NCBI GenBank assembly: GCA_040902925.1
Contig: JBBDWJ010000042.1
Coordinates: 1 to 49,800, forward strand
Direction of reading: 5' to 3'
Source of the DNA: JBBDWJ01 sp040902925
GTDB lineage: Bacteria > Acidobacteriota > Terriglobia > Bryobacterales > UBA6623
DNA: 49,800 nt
The notes under the pieces were generated by a model. The model ran no database searches, was not told the origin of the DNA, and saw only the letters and a program-made list of their open reading frames with translations. This document shows, piece by piece, positions 25,756 to 34,283 of this stretch (its first letter is position 1; the number at the start of each line of letters is the position of its first letter). A program made the position numbers and the translations under genes.

Positions 25756-25827
25756 CGAACCAGGGATGCACACCGATGAACCCGGATGGGGGATGCACGT
25801 GGATGAACGCAAAAGGAGAGAGGTCTT

Positions 25828-26529
25828 ATGAAGTCAGTCTTGGCTCTGTTGATAGGGTTCCTGGGGCTTCCCGCCGCGGCGCAAACCTTTTTGGTGGTTC
25901 ACAAAAAGGCTTTATGGCCCGACGGCGCCGGTGAGTTGATCTTCAGCGAGGACGCCATCGAGTTCCGAGCGGCAGGGAAGGAACAGAATAGCCGCAAGTG
26001 GGCCTACGGCGACGTTCAGCACCTGGACCGGGTCAGCCCGACGGAGCTGGTGGTCTTGTCCTACGAGGACCAAAAGTGGCAGTTGGGCCGCGACCGCGAA
26101 TTCCGGTTCGTGCTCACCGAGGGCGAGATCGGCGACAAGCTTTTCGAGACTGTTCGTTCACGCCTTGGTAGACCCGCGACCGACCGCGTTGTCGCGGAGG
26201 TCGAGGCTCCCCTCTATGAGATTGATGTCAAGCACTTGCACACTTTCGGTGGTTGTGAAGGGCGACTGCTCTTCACCCAAACGGGCGTGGTTTACAAAAC
26301 AGCTCACGCCAAGGATGCGCGGGAATGGCGGATGGATTCCGACGTTGAGTCGGTGTGGTCCCAGGGACGTTATCAGCTCCAGATCCACGTCTACGAGAAC
26401 AATCGCAGGGAATTCAGCGCCACGCGGGTTTACCAGTTCGCTCTCAAGCAGCGCCTCAACAACGAGTTCTATAGCAACCTGAAGCGGAGACTCTACGGCT
26501 TGACGCTGGCGAGCGATACCAGCCGCTAA
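25828..26529 (+). CDS. Exported protein with two similar PH-like halves, unknown function
   Basis: 233-residue protein with a signal peptide (about 1-19, ending PAAAQ). ATG 25828 follows AAAGGAGAGAGG. The two halves match in pattern. The first (about 36-115) runs ELIFSEDAIEFRAA...WAYGDVQHLDRVSPTELVVLSYED...LFETVRSRL. The second (about 148-225) runs RLLFTQTGVVYKTA...WRMDSDVESVWSQGRYQLQIHVYEN...FYSNLKRRL. Each resembles a beta-barrel plus C-terminal helix, as in PH/GRAM-type domains. It lies 72 bp after cusA and could be co-transcribed. No function is assigned. Confidence 0.8.
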   Translation: MKSVLALLIGFLGLPAAAQTFLVVHKKALWPDGAGELIFSEDAIEFRAAGKEQNSRKWAYGDVQHLDRVSPTELVVLSYEDQKWQLGRDREFRFVLTEGEIGDKLFETVRSRLGRPATDRVVAEVEAPLYEIDVKHLHTFGGCEGRLLFTQTGVVYKTAHAKDAREWRMDSDVESVWSQGRYQLQIHVYENNRREFSATRVYQFALKQRLNNEFYSNLKRRLYGLTLASDTSR

Positions 26530-26583
26530 GGCCGGAAACCCAAATCGGAGTCCATGAACGCTGGAGTGCTCGAGCGTGCCGTT

Positions 26584-27147
26584 TCAGACAAAGGCGCGGA
26601 TGATCTGGTTTCGAATGTCGTGCAGGTGCCGCTGCAACACCTCAACTTCCTGAGTGGTATCTTTCAGGCTCGTGGCCACATCCGCATACGACTGTAATAA
26701 CCCCATGCAGATGCGTTCACATTCCACACGCAGCAGATTGTTATCCTTCACCATCGCCCGGTAACGGATAGCGGCCGAAACGATCGACTGCAATTCTTCG
26801 GCCGGCGCTTCGCGGGAAGCGCAAACGAACGCCCCGGCCTCCAGAGCTTGCCGCCGCCAGGTCGCACCGGAAGGCGATCCCAGCACCACGACGGGCGGCG
26901 CCGTATCGTCAGCCTGGATTTTCTTGGCACGGCCGATCCAGCGCGTGTCGTGTTCCTCGGCAAGGATCAAAACCACGTCGATGTCGGCCCATCCTGCGTC
27001 TTCGCCGCCCGCCGAAACGGGTTCATTATGGACCTCGACATGGCCAAAGGTCTGTATCACCTTGCTCAGCTCCTGATGCTGAGCGGGTTCCGAGGCAAGA
27101 ACGACCATGCGGCCGGGAAACGGATCGATTTTGGGCGCGGCGCTCAA
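26584..27147 (-). CDS. Pseudo-receiver domain protein with C-terminal helix
   Basis: 187-residue protein. Residues about 12-130 read as a CheY-like receiver (RMVVLASEPAQHQELSKVIQTFG; DVVLILAEEHD; PPVVVLGSPSGATWRRQALEAGAFVCASREAPAEEL). The usual phospho-acceptor Asp after the third strand is replaced by an LILAEE stretch, and the conserved Lys is not obvious, so it is probably not phosphorylated canonically. Residues about 135-187 form a helix ending in HLHDIRNQIIRAFV, which superficially recalls an H-box. No ATPase domain follows downstream in any frame. Function unknown; a signalling adaptor is possible. Confidence 0.75.
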   Translation of the reverse strand: MSAAPKIDPFPGRMVVLASEPAQHQELSKVIQTFGHVEVHNEPVSAGGEDAGWADIDVVLILAEEHDTRWIGRAKKIQADDTAPPVVVLGSPSGATWRRQALEAGAFVCASREAPAEELQSIVSAAIRYRAMVKDNNLLRVECERICMGLLQSYADVATSLKDTTQEVEVLQRHLHDIRNQIIRAFV

Positions 27148-27448
27148 CGGGATAGTCGCCGGCAGCCCGAAAGTCCAAGACTGCCGAATTCAAGTATACG
27201 CCGCTCGCCAGAGGAGCCTCAAAACGCGAAGAACGCTGCGCATGAACCGGATCGGAGTTCGCCGCCCGGCGTCTGTTCAAGAAAAGAATACTTGCCAAGG
27301 GGGGTGGCGGGTGGCGTCAGACGCTTGCGGACACAGAGTGGCCTCAAGGTCCGGAGTGAACGGAACAGCAGGGTGAGTAAAACAAACAACAAACCAAAAC
27401 GCGGACTTATCAGCCGTCGCAGCCCGTACCTTGTTTAAATTCTACGGC
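27148..27448. other. Intergenic region, nothing recognised
   Basis: This 301-bp gap lies between the starts of the pseudo-receiver gene (minus) and the 3' end of the 2H phosphoesterase gene (minus). Its right half is A-rich, with CAAACAACAAACC-like sequence. No gene, hairpin or repeat could be supported. Confidence 0.4.
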
Positions 27449-27997
27449 TTAGCGGCGCACGCGCACCGGGTCGGGGCGGCCCAGCGCCAGATCCGCGAGG
27501 TCAGTCCACTTTGCTTCGGAGTTTTGTTGCACGAAAGTGAGCGTATCGACCCACACCGGCGGGGCCCCGAACTCAGCCCAGCGCTCGCTCGCGAACTCGA
27601 AATGCTTCGTGCAGTCCTGGCCCGTCACATCATGGCAGAGTGTGACATGCGGAACATATTGGTACTCTTCTGCTTGATCGAAAGGGCCGGTGTTGAGGAT
27701 GTCGTGGAGGGTTCGAAGTTCGTTAAGGCCCGTTTGAACGGAGAGCTTGACCACGTGCGTGCTTTCGAACATGGTTACCGCACCGAGGGTCATCTCGAAC
27801 GGCTCGAAGCGGCTTAGGATGCTGCGGGCCTGTTCGACCGCCTCATCCGCCGGAATCCACAGCGGGCGGGGCGGCAGCACGGTAACATGCGCGCGGTGGG
27901 GGCAGCCAGGGGTCATTTCCCGGCGCAGTTTGTCGACAAACCGCGCGACGGGATCACTCAGGTACGCAACCACCGCGAATGAGTTGATTAGCTCCAT
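27449..27997 (-). CDS. 2'-5' RNA ligase / LigT-like 2H phosphoesterase family protein
   Basis: 182-residue 2H phosphoesterase-fold protein. The two hallmark HxT motifs are HVTV (H37, T39) and HVTL (H117, T119), spaced as in LigT/ThpR-like enzymes. Members act on 2',3'-cyclic phosphates or cyclic nucleotides in RNA metabolism; the in vivo substrate is unknown. ATG 27997 starts MELINSFAVVAYL. No operon partner is apparent. Confidence 0.88.
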   Translation of the reverse strand: MELINSFAVVAYLSDPVARFVDKLRREMTPGCPHRAHVTVLPPRPLWIPADEAVEQARSILSRFEPFEMTLGAVTMFESTHVVKLSVQTGLNELRTLHDILNTGPFDQAEEYQYVPHVTLCHDVTGQDCTKHFEFASERWAEFGAPPVWVDTLTFVQQNSEAKWTDLADLALGRPDPVRVRR

Positions 27998-27999
27998 GG

Positions 28000-28372
28000 C
28001 CTCTCTACTCCGGTTGGGTCTCTTCTACACCGTTAGCACGTCTCGGGGCCGGTGCTCGATAGGACCCCTTACTGATTCCTGTAACTAAGATGCACTCGGG
28101 CCGATCAGCGATTCACGAAACATGGCAACAATCGCTAGTGAACGTGTCAGGCGCTCGATCCTCGGCCTCTGGTGATACGTAAACAATTTTTTATCAGCAA
28201 CTTAACTCGACTATCCCTGTCGCTCGACAGCCGCGGCTGCTGTCCTCCCACCAGTTCGATTATTGTTGCACGGCTGTCAAGACGAACCACCCGGCCCCGC
28301 CGAATGGCGGCTCCGCGGATCGCCCTGGCGCCACAATCTGACTCTATGTAATTGAAAAAAAATAGGTTATCT
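28000..28372. other. Intergenic region without supported gene
   Basis: About 370 bp. A 101-codon open frame on the minus strand (28147-28452) has no RBS or family look and is not called. AT-rich patches near 28180 and 28345-28370 (A8 run at 28355-28362) could be promoter or terminator sequence for the minus-strand genes to the right. Confidence 0.4.
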
Positions 28373-28495
28373 TTAGCCGGCGCCGGTAATTCGCGGCCCG
28401 TTCCCGCCTCCCGCGGGCGCGAGCGACTCATCCTCAATCGGCAGGGGTTCAACCTTAGGATAGGCGGCTGCGGAAGGAATATACCGCACAGTCAC
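28373..28495 (-). CDS. Possible 40-residue protein coupled to upstream gene
   Basis: GTG at 28495 overlaps the stop of the upstream hypothetical gene (GTGA). The frame runs 40 codons (VRYIPSAAAYPKVEPLPIED..., Gly/Pro-rich end) to TAA, followed on this strand by a T8 run. It may be a real small protein, or the natural C-terminus of the upstream gene displaced by a frameshift. Confidence 0.35.
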   Translation of the reverse strand: MTVRYIPSAAAYPKVEPLPIEDESLAPAGGGNGPRITGAG

Positions 28496-28857
28496 TCGGG
28501 CGAGTCTGTCCCTGCCGGCGCCATCTCCCGCACCGCCCCGGGCGGGACCTGGAACCCGTGGCCGGCGTTCTCGCCCGGTTGGCGCCACTCGGCCTCCTCA
28601 AATCCCCAAAAATGGCAGAGAAGGGGCTTCTCCCCTTCGACTTCGAGGACGTCGCCAACCCCCATCGGCCGTAGCGGGCTTTCCTGGTCGCCGCGCTCCT
28701 GAAGCTCTTTCCAGGCGCTGTAAGCGCTGGGCGCATCGATGCGGCCACCTTCTTCGTAGTGCTTCAGGGAAAGCTGATCGGGCTTGTCCTTGGGGGCCGC
28801 CTGGCGAAATCGTTCGACCTCGGAGTCTTTCAGATAAAGGATCCGGTACTGGGGCAT
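28492..28857 (-). CDS. Conserved hypothetical protein (about 120 residues)
   Basis: 121-residue soluble protein starting MPQYRILYLKDSEVERF at ATG 28857, preceded by TAGGAAA. An upstream in-frame start at 28908 is less likely. It contains a predicted mixed alpha/beta arrangement with KHYEEGGRIDAPSAYSAWKELQER, GVGDVLEVEGEKPLLCHFWGFEEAEW, and a Pro-rich end. The DVLEV...LLCHFWGF part suggests a small beta domain. I do not recognise the family. It is encoded 174 bp from the 3' end of the GT2 gene and is probably monocistronic. Confidence 0.75.
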   Translation of the reverse strand: MPQYRILYLKDSEVERFRQAAPKDKPDQLSLKHYEEGGRIDAPSAYSAWKELQERGDQESPLRPMGVGDVLEVEGEKPLLCHFWGFEEAEWRQPGENAGHGFQVPPGAVREMAPAGTDSPE

Positions 28858-29031
28858 GAATTTCCTATTCTGCAACAAACAGAGGCCAATGGGAACATTG
28901 AGATGCAAAATGTTTGTGCCGGGGAGCCGGCCTGGCTAGGGACAAAACATCGGGACCCATACCCAACGAGGAACTGTAAGGCGATCAAGCTGGAAGTCGC
29001 CCCGCCGGAATCGGCCTAGCTGGAAGCAGGC

Positions 29032-30657
29032 CTAGCTGGAAGGCACCGAGCGGGCCGAGCGCTCACCCAGTCCCGGGCTTCTCAAGGATCTCTCCGTCCA
29101 ACGACCCTGCTGCAACATCGTGAAAGCCGCGAAGTAATAGCCCAGCGAGAACACGCAGACAAACGGGAGCGCCCACCAGTTCTCGAGGCGCAGAGCGTAA
29201 AAAACACACCACGCGAAGTAAGTCCCGGCAGCCAGGTTGGCCGCGGGCAGCCAGCGGCTTCGCCGGCCGTAAAAGCGGCGAGCGATGGAGGCCCGTTGCC
29301 GGTCGGCGCTGTACTTGGCAGTGCGCTGAAACGACGATGGTACACCCAACAGCGCTTCCAAGACAGCGACGCAGTTGTTGATCATCAAGCCGATGCCGGT
29401 GGCCACCACCAGCGGGAGGAATACGATCTTCCGCTGCCAGTCTTGCGGAAACAATTCCTTTTGGGCCATCAGGTAGAACGACGACAGCGAGCTGAACGTA
29501 CCCAGGAACAGAAACAGGTCGATAGCCAGCAACTCGCCGTTCCCCCACAGCGCGCGCACGGTCATCGAAGGAATCAGCAGCGCAAATAGAGCCGCCATCA
29601 GGGGGAAAGTCAGATTTCCCGTCAGATGGAACCAGGCTTCGATCTTCACCTTGGCGGGCAGCGGCGCGCGCAAAATCTGCGGCAGCAGCTTCCTGGCGGT
29701 CTGAATCAGGCCTTTCGCCCAGCGCGCCTGCTGGATCTGAAAGGAGATCATGTCGGACGGCAGCTCCGACGGCACCTCGATCTGCGGCGTGTACACGTAG
29801 CGCCAGCCCTTCAGCTGGCCGCGGTAGCTCAGGTCCGAGTCTTCGGTCAGTGTGTCGCCCTGCCAGCCGCCGGCGTCTTCGATCATGGTGCGGCGCAGCA
29901 TGCCGGCTGTGCCGTTGAAATTGAAAAAGCAGCCTGCGCGGGCGCGTCCACCGTGCTCGAAGACGAAATGACCGTCGAGCAGGATCGCCTGCACCTGAGT
30001 CAGCAAAGAGTGGTCGCGGTTGCGGTGCGTCCAGCGCGCCTGAACCGCGCCGACGCCGGCGTCCGTGAAATAGTGAATGGTGCGAAGCAGGAAGTCGGGG
30101 GGCGGCGAAAAATCCGCGTCAAACACGGCGATGAACTCGCCGGACGCGTGTTGCAGCCCGTCCCGCAGCGCCCCGGCCTTGAAGCCGTCGCGGTTTTCGC
30201 GGTGATGGTATTCGATCGGATGGCCGAGCGAGCGGAGCTGCTCGACCGTCTCGCGCGCGATCCGCCGCGTCTGGTCGGTAGAGTCGTCGAGCACCTGAAT
30301 CTGCAGGCGGCCGGGGGGATAGTCCACGCGGCAAGCCGCTTCGAGCAAATCCTCCACCACGAAGCGTTCGTTATAGACAGGGAGCTGTATGGTTACCGGA
30401 GGCATTTCGCCAAAGCAGGATTGCGGATCGCCCGTCGCCTGGCCGCGATGCTTGTAGTAGAGATACATCAGGCGATAGCGGTGCAATCCGTAAACACAAA
30501 GCACGGCCGTGATTAGGGAATAAACGCCGACCAGGGCAGCGTCCGCGGCGCTGATGTGAGATAGCCTGTAAGACGTGCCGCCGAGCCAGTCGCCGAGCGG
30601 GACAGCCCATCCGGGAAGACCGCTCGTTAGCGTCCGAAGAACGAAAAAAACGATCAT
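29032..30657 (-). CDS. Membrane glycosyltransferase family 2 (cellulose-synthase-like)
   Basis: 541-residue processive-type GT2. Membrane segments flank residues about 38-60. The catalytic domain has QLPVYNE (91-97), DDSTD (124-128), DAD (180-182), TEDSDL (271-276) and QQARW (309-313), i.e. the D,D,D,QxxRW set of cellulose/mannan/hyaluronan synthases. Four to five membrane segments follow (about 335-520). It lacks a PilZ domain. The likely product is a beta-linked polysaccharide or a glycolipid head group, made at the inner membrane. It is divergent from a polytopic glycosyltransferase with only 27 bp between starts. Confidence 0.92.
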   Translation of the reverse strand: MIVFFVLRTLTSGLPGWAVPLGDWLGGTSYRLSHISAADAALVGVYSLITAVLCVYGLHRYRLMYLYYKHRGQATGDPQSCFGEMPPVTIQLPVYNERFVVEDLLEAACRVDYPPGRLQIQVLDDSTDQTRRIARETVEQLRSLGHPIEYHHRENRDGFKAGALRDGLQHASGEFIAVFDADFSPPPDFLLRTIHYFTDAGVGAVQARWTHRNRDHSLLTQVQAILLDGHFVFEHGGRARAGCFFNFNGTAGMLRRTMIEDAGGWQGDTLTEDSDLSYRGQLKGWRYVYTPQIEVPSELPSDMISFQIQQARWAKGLIQTARKLLPQILRAPLPAKVKIEAWFHLTGNLTFPLMAALFALLIPSMTVRALWGNGELLAIDLFLFLGTFSSLSSFYLMAQKELFPQDWQRKIVFLPLVVATGIGLMINNCVAVLEALLGVPSSFQRTAKYSADRQRASIARRFYGRRSRWLPAANLAAGTYFAWCVFYALRLENWWALPFVCVFSLGYYFAAFTMLQQGRWTERSLRSPGLGERSARSVPSS

Positions 30658-30684
30658 AGACCTTCAGGCGCCAGCCGCGATTTC

Positions 30685-32073
30685 ATGATTTCCGGCCCAT
30701 ACCGTTTGTTACTCATGCTCGCCCTGATTCTGGAGGCGGCGTACCTGGGCATGCTCTCATTGGGCAGCCTGAGCGAGCAGGTTGTTGAGTTCATCGCGCT
30801 GTATCTGCTGGCGTCTTCATTGTACCTGGGGTGCTGCTACCTCATTACGCGCGAGCGGGGCGAGGGCTTGCCGAGTGGCGGGTTGCGAGCCGGCCGCCCC
30901 GATTCGCGCAAGCTGCTGCTGTTGATCTGGGCGGCGGGCATCGTGTTCCGCGTGACGTTGTTGCCGCTCGAGCCGACGCTTTCCGAGGACCTCAACCGCT
31001 ATCGCTGGCACGGTAAGCTCCAAGCCGCGGGCGGCAATCCGTATGTAGAAATTCCGGCCGACCCGCGCTGGGAGTCGCTGCGCGACCGCACCTGGCCGCG
31101 CGTCAATCGCAAGGACCTGCCGTCGGTCTATGGTCCGTTGCTGGAACTTGCTTACGCCTCTTACTACCGGCTAGTCAGTGCCATCGAGCCTGACGAGATT
31201 CGCCAGGTATGGCTGTTCAAGCTGCCGTTCGCGGCGCTGGAACTCGCGGTCGGAGTCGCGCTGATGCAACTGCTGGCGGCGGCCGGCGCTCCACCGGCAT
31301 GGCTGTTGATCTATTTGTGGTCGCCGCTGATCGTCGTCGAGTTCTGGGCGCAAGGCCACAATGACTCCGCGGCTGTCTTGTTCGTGGTCCTGGGACTGGC
31401 CGCCGCGCTGCGAGAGCGTTGGACCTGGGCGTTTGCTTCTCTGACTCTGGCGGCGCTGGCAAAATTCTGGCCACTTGCGCTGTTCCCTTTCTTGCTGCTG
31501 GAACGCCGCGAAAAACGCTGGATCTTCCGTTGGAAGCCGGCGCTGGTCGCCTTTCCGTTGGCCGTTGCATTCACCTTTCCCTATTGGGGCGGCATCTCCA
31601 AAGTGACGGCGCTGCTGGAAGGGTTTATCGGAGGATGGCGCAACAACGACAGCATCTATGGGCTCATCTACCATCTCGTGGGAGAAGATTTCGGACGCGG
31701 CACGAGGCTGGTGACGGTCCTGCTGCTCACCGCGCTTGGCGGGCTGTGGGCCTTGCAGCTACCGCTGGCGAAAGCGGCGAAATGGGCCATCGTCCTGCTG
31801 CTGCTATTTTCGGCGAATTGCTTTCCCTGGTATTTGAGCTGGCTAGTGCCGCTATTGGCGCTCTACCCGGGCGCGCCGCTATTGCTTTGGACGGCGCTGG
31901 TGGTGCTCTCCTATCACATCTTGATCGGCTACCACGCATTGGGCGTTTGGCAGGATTGGGGCCTGATGCGGCTGCTGGAATACGCGCCCGTATACGCGCT
32001 ACTGGGCGGAACTCTTCTGGCGCGTCACGGCAAACATCTCTGGAAGGCCGCACAACCGCCCGCTAAAACGTAA
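30685..32073 (+). CDS. Polytopic membrane glycosyltransferase (GT87/DUF2029-like)
   Basis: 462-residue protein with about 11-12 membrane segments. After TM3 it has the typical acceptor-loop motif SEDLNRYRWHGKLQAAGGNPY (DxxRY-type, as in polyprenyl-phosphate-mannose-dependent transferases). WSPLIVVEFWAQGHND then occurs in a luminal/periplasmic turn. It probably transfers a sugar from a polyprenyl-phosphate donor on the outer face of the inner membrane. It shares a 27-bp divergent gap with the GT2 gene, suggesting one glycan pathway. Acceptor and sugar are unknown. Confidence 0.82.
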   Translation: MISGPYRLLLMLALILEAAYLGMLSLGSLSEQVVEFIALYLLASSLYLGCCYLITRERGEGLPSGGLRAGRPDSRKLLLLIWAAGIVFRVTLLPLEPTLSEDLNRYRWHGKLQAAGGNPYVEIPADPRWESLRDRTWPRVNRKDLPSVYGPLLELAYASYYRLVSAIEPDEIRQVWLFKLPFAALELAVGVALMQLLAAAGAPPAWLLIYLWSPLIVVEFWAQGHNDSAAVLFVVLGLAAALRERWTWAFASLTLAALAKFWPLALFPFLLLERREKRWIFRWKPALVAFPLAVAFTFPYWGGISKVTALLEGFIGGWRNNDSIYGLIYHLVGEDFGRGTRLVTVLLLTALGGLWALQLPLAKAAKWAIVLLLLFSANCFPWYLSWLVPLLALYPGAPLLLWTALVVLSYHILIGYHALGVWQDWGLMRLLEYAPVYALLGGTLLARHGKHLWKAAQPPAKT

Positions 32074-32431
32074 CGCGAATCCGCGGCGCAAATAACTCCG
32101 TCGAGAAGTGGATCGGGCGCCTTCTCAACACCGCAACGCGTCATGGAAGCCCAGGCCGAAGCACGTTTTTAACTTTGCCTTTTGCCTTTTGTACTTTGCC
32201 TTTTGCCTTGCCTTCCTTTCCCCGTCCAGCCGCAAGCGACCGGACGCCAGTAGGGCAGGCATTTCGGCCCGACTCCCGTCCCCGCAACATCCCCGTCAAT
32301 TCCCCGCCCCAAGCTTCCGCAACCAACTTGTCACCAAAACCCAGCCTGTCACCAAACGGTTTCAAGCCTTGACTGGACTCCAGAAAACGCGGTGGTAAAA
32401 TTAACAGCAGTGCCTTTCTTGAGTCGTACGA
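32074..32431. repeat. Intergenic region with TTTGCC-rich repeat, copy 2
   Basis: Bases 32169-32220 form a tract of TTTGCCTTT units; its first 21 bp equal those at 9096-9116. Around 32248, GTAGGGCAGGCATT resembles one arm of the REP-like hairpins at 9217-9267 (reverse orientation). No coding frame is supported. The TPR gene begins at 32432. Confidence 0.65.
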
Positions 32432-32908
32432 ATGGGTGAGAACAATCGGGCACAAGACCTTTGCGAATTAGGCACGCGGCGTCTGCTCGAAGGTCACGTC
32501 TTCGAAGCCGTCGAGTTGTTTGAGGAAAGCATCGCCGTAGAGCCTACCGCTGAAGGCTACACGTATCGCGGCTGGGCGGTCTCGTTTCTGGGCCGCATCG
32601 ACGAAGCCATCGAAGATTGCAGGAAGGCCATCCGCCTCGACCCCGAGTTCGGCAATCCCTACAACGATATCGGCGTCTACCTGATGCAGAAAGGCCGCTT
32701 GGACGATGCCATCCCGTGGCTCGAAACCGCCAAGCAGGCCAAGCGTTACGAGCCGCGCCATTTTCCCTATTTGAATCTCGGCCGCATCTACATGGCCAAA
32801 GGTAACCCGATGCGGGCGCTGGATGAGTTCGTCAAGGCGCTCGCCCATCAGCCCAACGACGCCGCGATTCTGGCGGCAATCAAGAAGATCAAGTATTCGG
32901 TGAATTGA
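32432..32908 (+). CDS. Tetratricopeptide-repeat protein
   Basis: 158-residue soluble protein composed of three to four TPRs. They include AEGYTYRGWAVSFLGRIDEAIEDCRKAIRLDP, then EFGNPYNDIGVYLMQKGRLDDAIPWLETA, then HFPYLNLGRIYMAKGNPMRALDEFVKALAHQP. It likely serves as a protein-interaction scaffold in the cytoplasm; no signal peptide is seen. Its stop overlaps the 3' end of the convergent aldo/keto reductase gene by 20 bp. The start has no strong Shine-Dalgarno. Confidence 0.88.
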   Translation: MGENNRAQDLCELGTRRLLEGHVFEAVELFEESIAVEPTAEGYTYRGWAVSFLGRIDEAIEDCRKAIRLDPEFGNPYNDIGVYLMQKGRLDDAIPWLETAKQAKRYEPRHFPYLNLGRIYMAKGNPMRALDEFVKALAHQPNDAAILAAIKKIKYSVN

Positions 32909-34283
32909 AGCGCGCCAGCAGCGCGGCGGAATCGACGTCATCCCGCTGTTGTGCGCCGAAAGCATCGTCGAGATACTCGCGGCGGCGCATGCCTACCAGC
33001 ACGCAGGAAAGACCGTCGAGTCCGCCCAACACATCGAGCGCCATGCGGCTGAGCGTGCGCCCGGAGTCCGGGTAGCCTGCTTCAACGAGCCGAGTCCGCA
33101 CCTTATCGGATGCTGGCTGCTGCCGCGCCGCCAGATACTCGCGAACTTCCCGCAGCGCCGGATTCACCAGTTCGATGAAGCGGTCGCGCCACTCGATCCA
33201 GCGCGGTTCCTGCTGAAACTTCTGCTGCGTCTGGATCAGCCACGCTTGCATCGGCTCGATCACATGCCGGCCCGCCACTTGTTCCCAATGCGAAAGCGAC
33301 CAGAGCTTTGGAACGACTTCCAGCAGCAGTTGGGTGAACGTACCACCCGCGGCAAGCCGAACAGGCTCCCCCGCCCAAGCCTCGAACGCCTGCTCGTGCT
33401 CGCGTACGGGTTCAAGCTTTTCTCGCAAAGTATCGATGTGCGGCGGCGGCGTGCCGGGCTCGGCCCAATCGGCGAGCCGCAGCAGCTCGTTCTGTTGGAA
33501 AGCGTTCAGCGGACGATTCGCCAGCGCGCCGAGCCCGTGCTGGCGGCAGTATGCAAGCGCCGACATCCCGTCGTTGCCGCGAAACAAAACACTCCCCGCC
33601 TCATAGAGGTTCAACGGCAACTGCACGACGCGAAAGTGGTGGTTCGCCGAGAGGCTTTCGGCTTGCTCGAAGCAGCGGGCGACGCTCGTCGCGCTGGGCT
33701 GCGAAGCGCCGTGGACAAAGTTGTTGGAGCTGACCCCGTACCAGCGAATCCGGCCCGCGGCGACCTTCGCCTCCAAAAAGCGAAACGCCTCGCGAATGCG
33801 GCGGTAGAACTCGTCGTGATCAGCGGCGGTGATTTCCCGCCGATGCGCAATGTCTTCGAGAAAGTACTCGGGGTTGTGCAGCAAATAGACATCGACGAAA
33901 TCCTGCTTGAGCCGTCCGCAGGAGAGTTCGATCTGCGTTTCGAGAAACTCGGGATGGATCGAATGCCAGATGCCCGGTCCGTATTGAACCGTTTCCGGAA
34001 AATCGTGCTGCTGGGCCAGGGTCATGTTCTGGCCTTGGATGTAGCCGCCTTTGGTGACCAGGATGATCTTCTCGCGCGGAAAATCGCGCAGCACGTCGCC
34101 AACGAGTTCTTCGGAAGCGCCATCGCCGTAGTTGGCGCTGGTGTCAATCAAATTGCCGCCGCGCTCCAGATAGCCGCGCAGCGCCGCCTCGTGCTCGGCG
34201 TTGCCCTTGGCGATGCGATAGCAGCCGAAGCCGAGCCAGTGGCATTGAAGTCCCGTCGATCCGAGAGGGCGAAATACATTCAT
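32889..34283 (-). CDS. Aldo/keto reductase with large insert and C-terminal extension
   Basis: 464-residue NADPH-dependent oxidoreductase. The catalytic tetrad is recognisable: D47 and Y52 in IDTSANYGDG, K78 in VTKGG, and H136 in YLLHNPEY. The family norm is about 320 residues. Here additional helical sequence (about 290-440, e.g. LREKLEPVREHEQAFEAW, PMQAWLIQTQQKFQQEPRW) sits between the barrel core and the final SCVLVGMRRREYLDDAF block. Its ATG overlaps the stop of the YkgJ Fe-S gene (ATGA, 34280-34283), so the two are probably made together. Substrate unknown. Confidence 0.88.
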   Translation of the reverse strand: MNVFRPLGSTGLQCHWLGFGCYRIAKGNAEHEAALRGYLERGGNLIDTSANYGDGASEELVGDVLRDFPREKIILVTKGGYIQGQNMTLAQQHDFPETVQYGPGIWHSIHPEFLETQIELSCGRLKQDFVDVYLLHNPEYFLEDIAHRREITAADHDEFYRRIREAFRFLEAKVAAGRIRWYGVSSNNFVHGASQPSATSVARCFEQAESLSANHHFRVVQLPLNLYEAGSVLFRGNDGMSALAYCRQHGLGALANRPLNAFQQNELLRLADWAEPGTPPPHIDTLREKLEPVREHEQAFEAWAGEPVRLAAGGTFTQLLLEVVPKLWSLSHWEQVAGRHVIEPMQAWLIQTQQKFQQEPRWIEWRDRFIELVNPALREVREYLAARQQPASDKVRTRLVEAGYPDSGRTLSRMALDVLGGLDGLSCVLVGMRRREYLDDAFGAQQRDDVDSAALLARFNSPNT

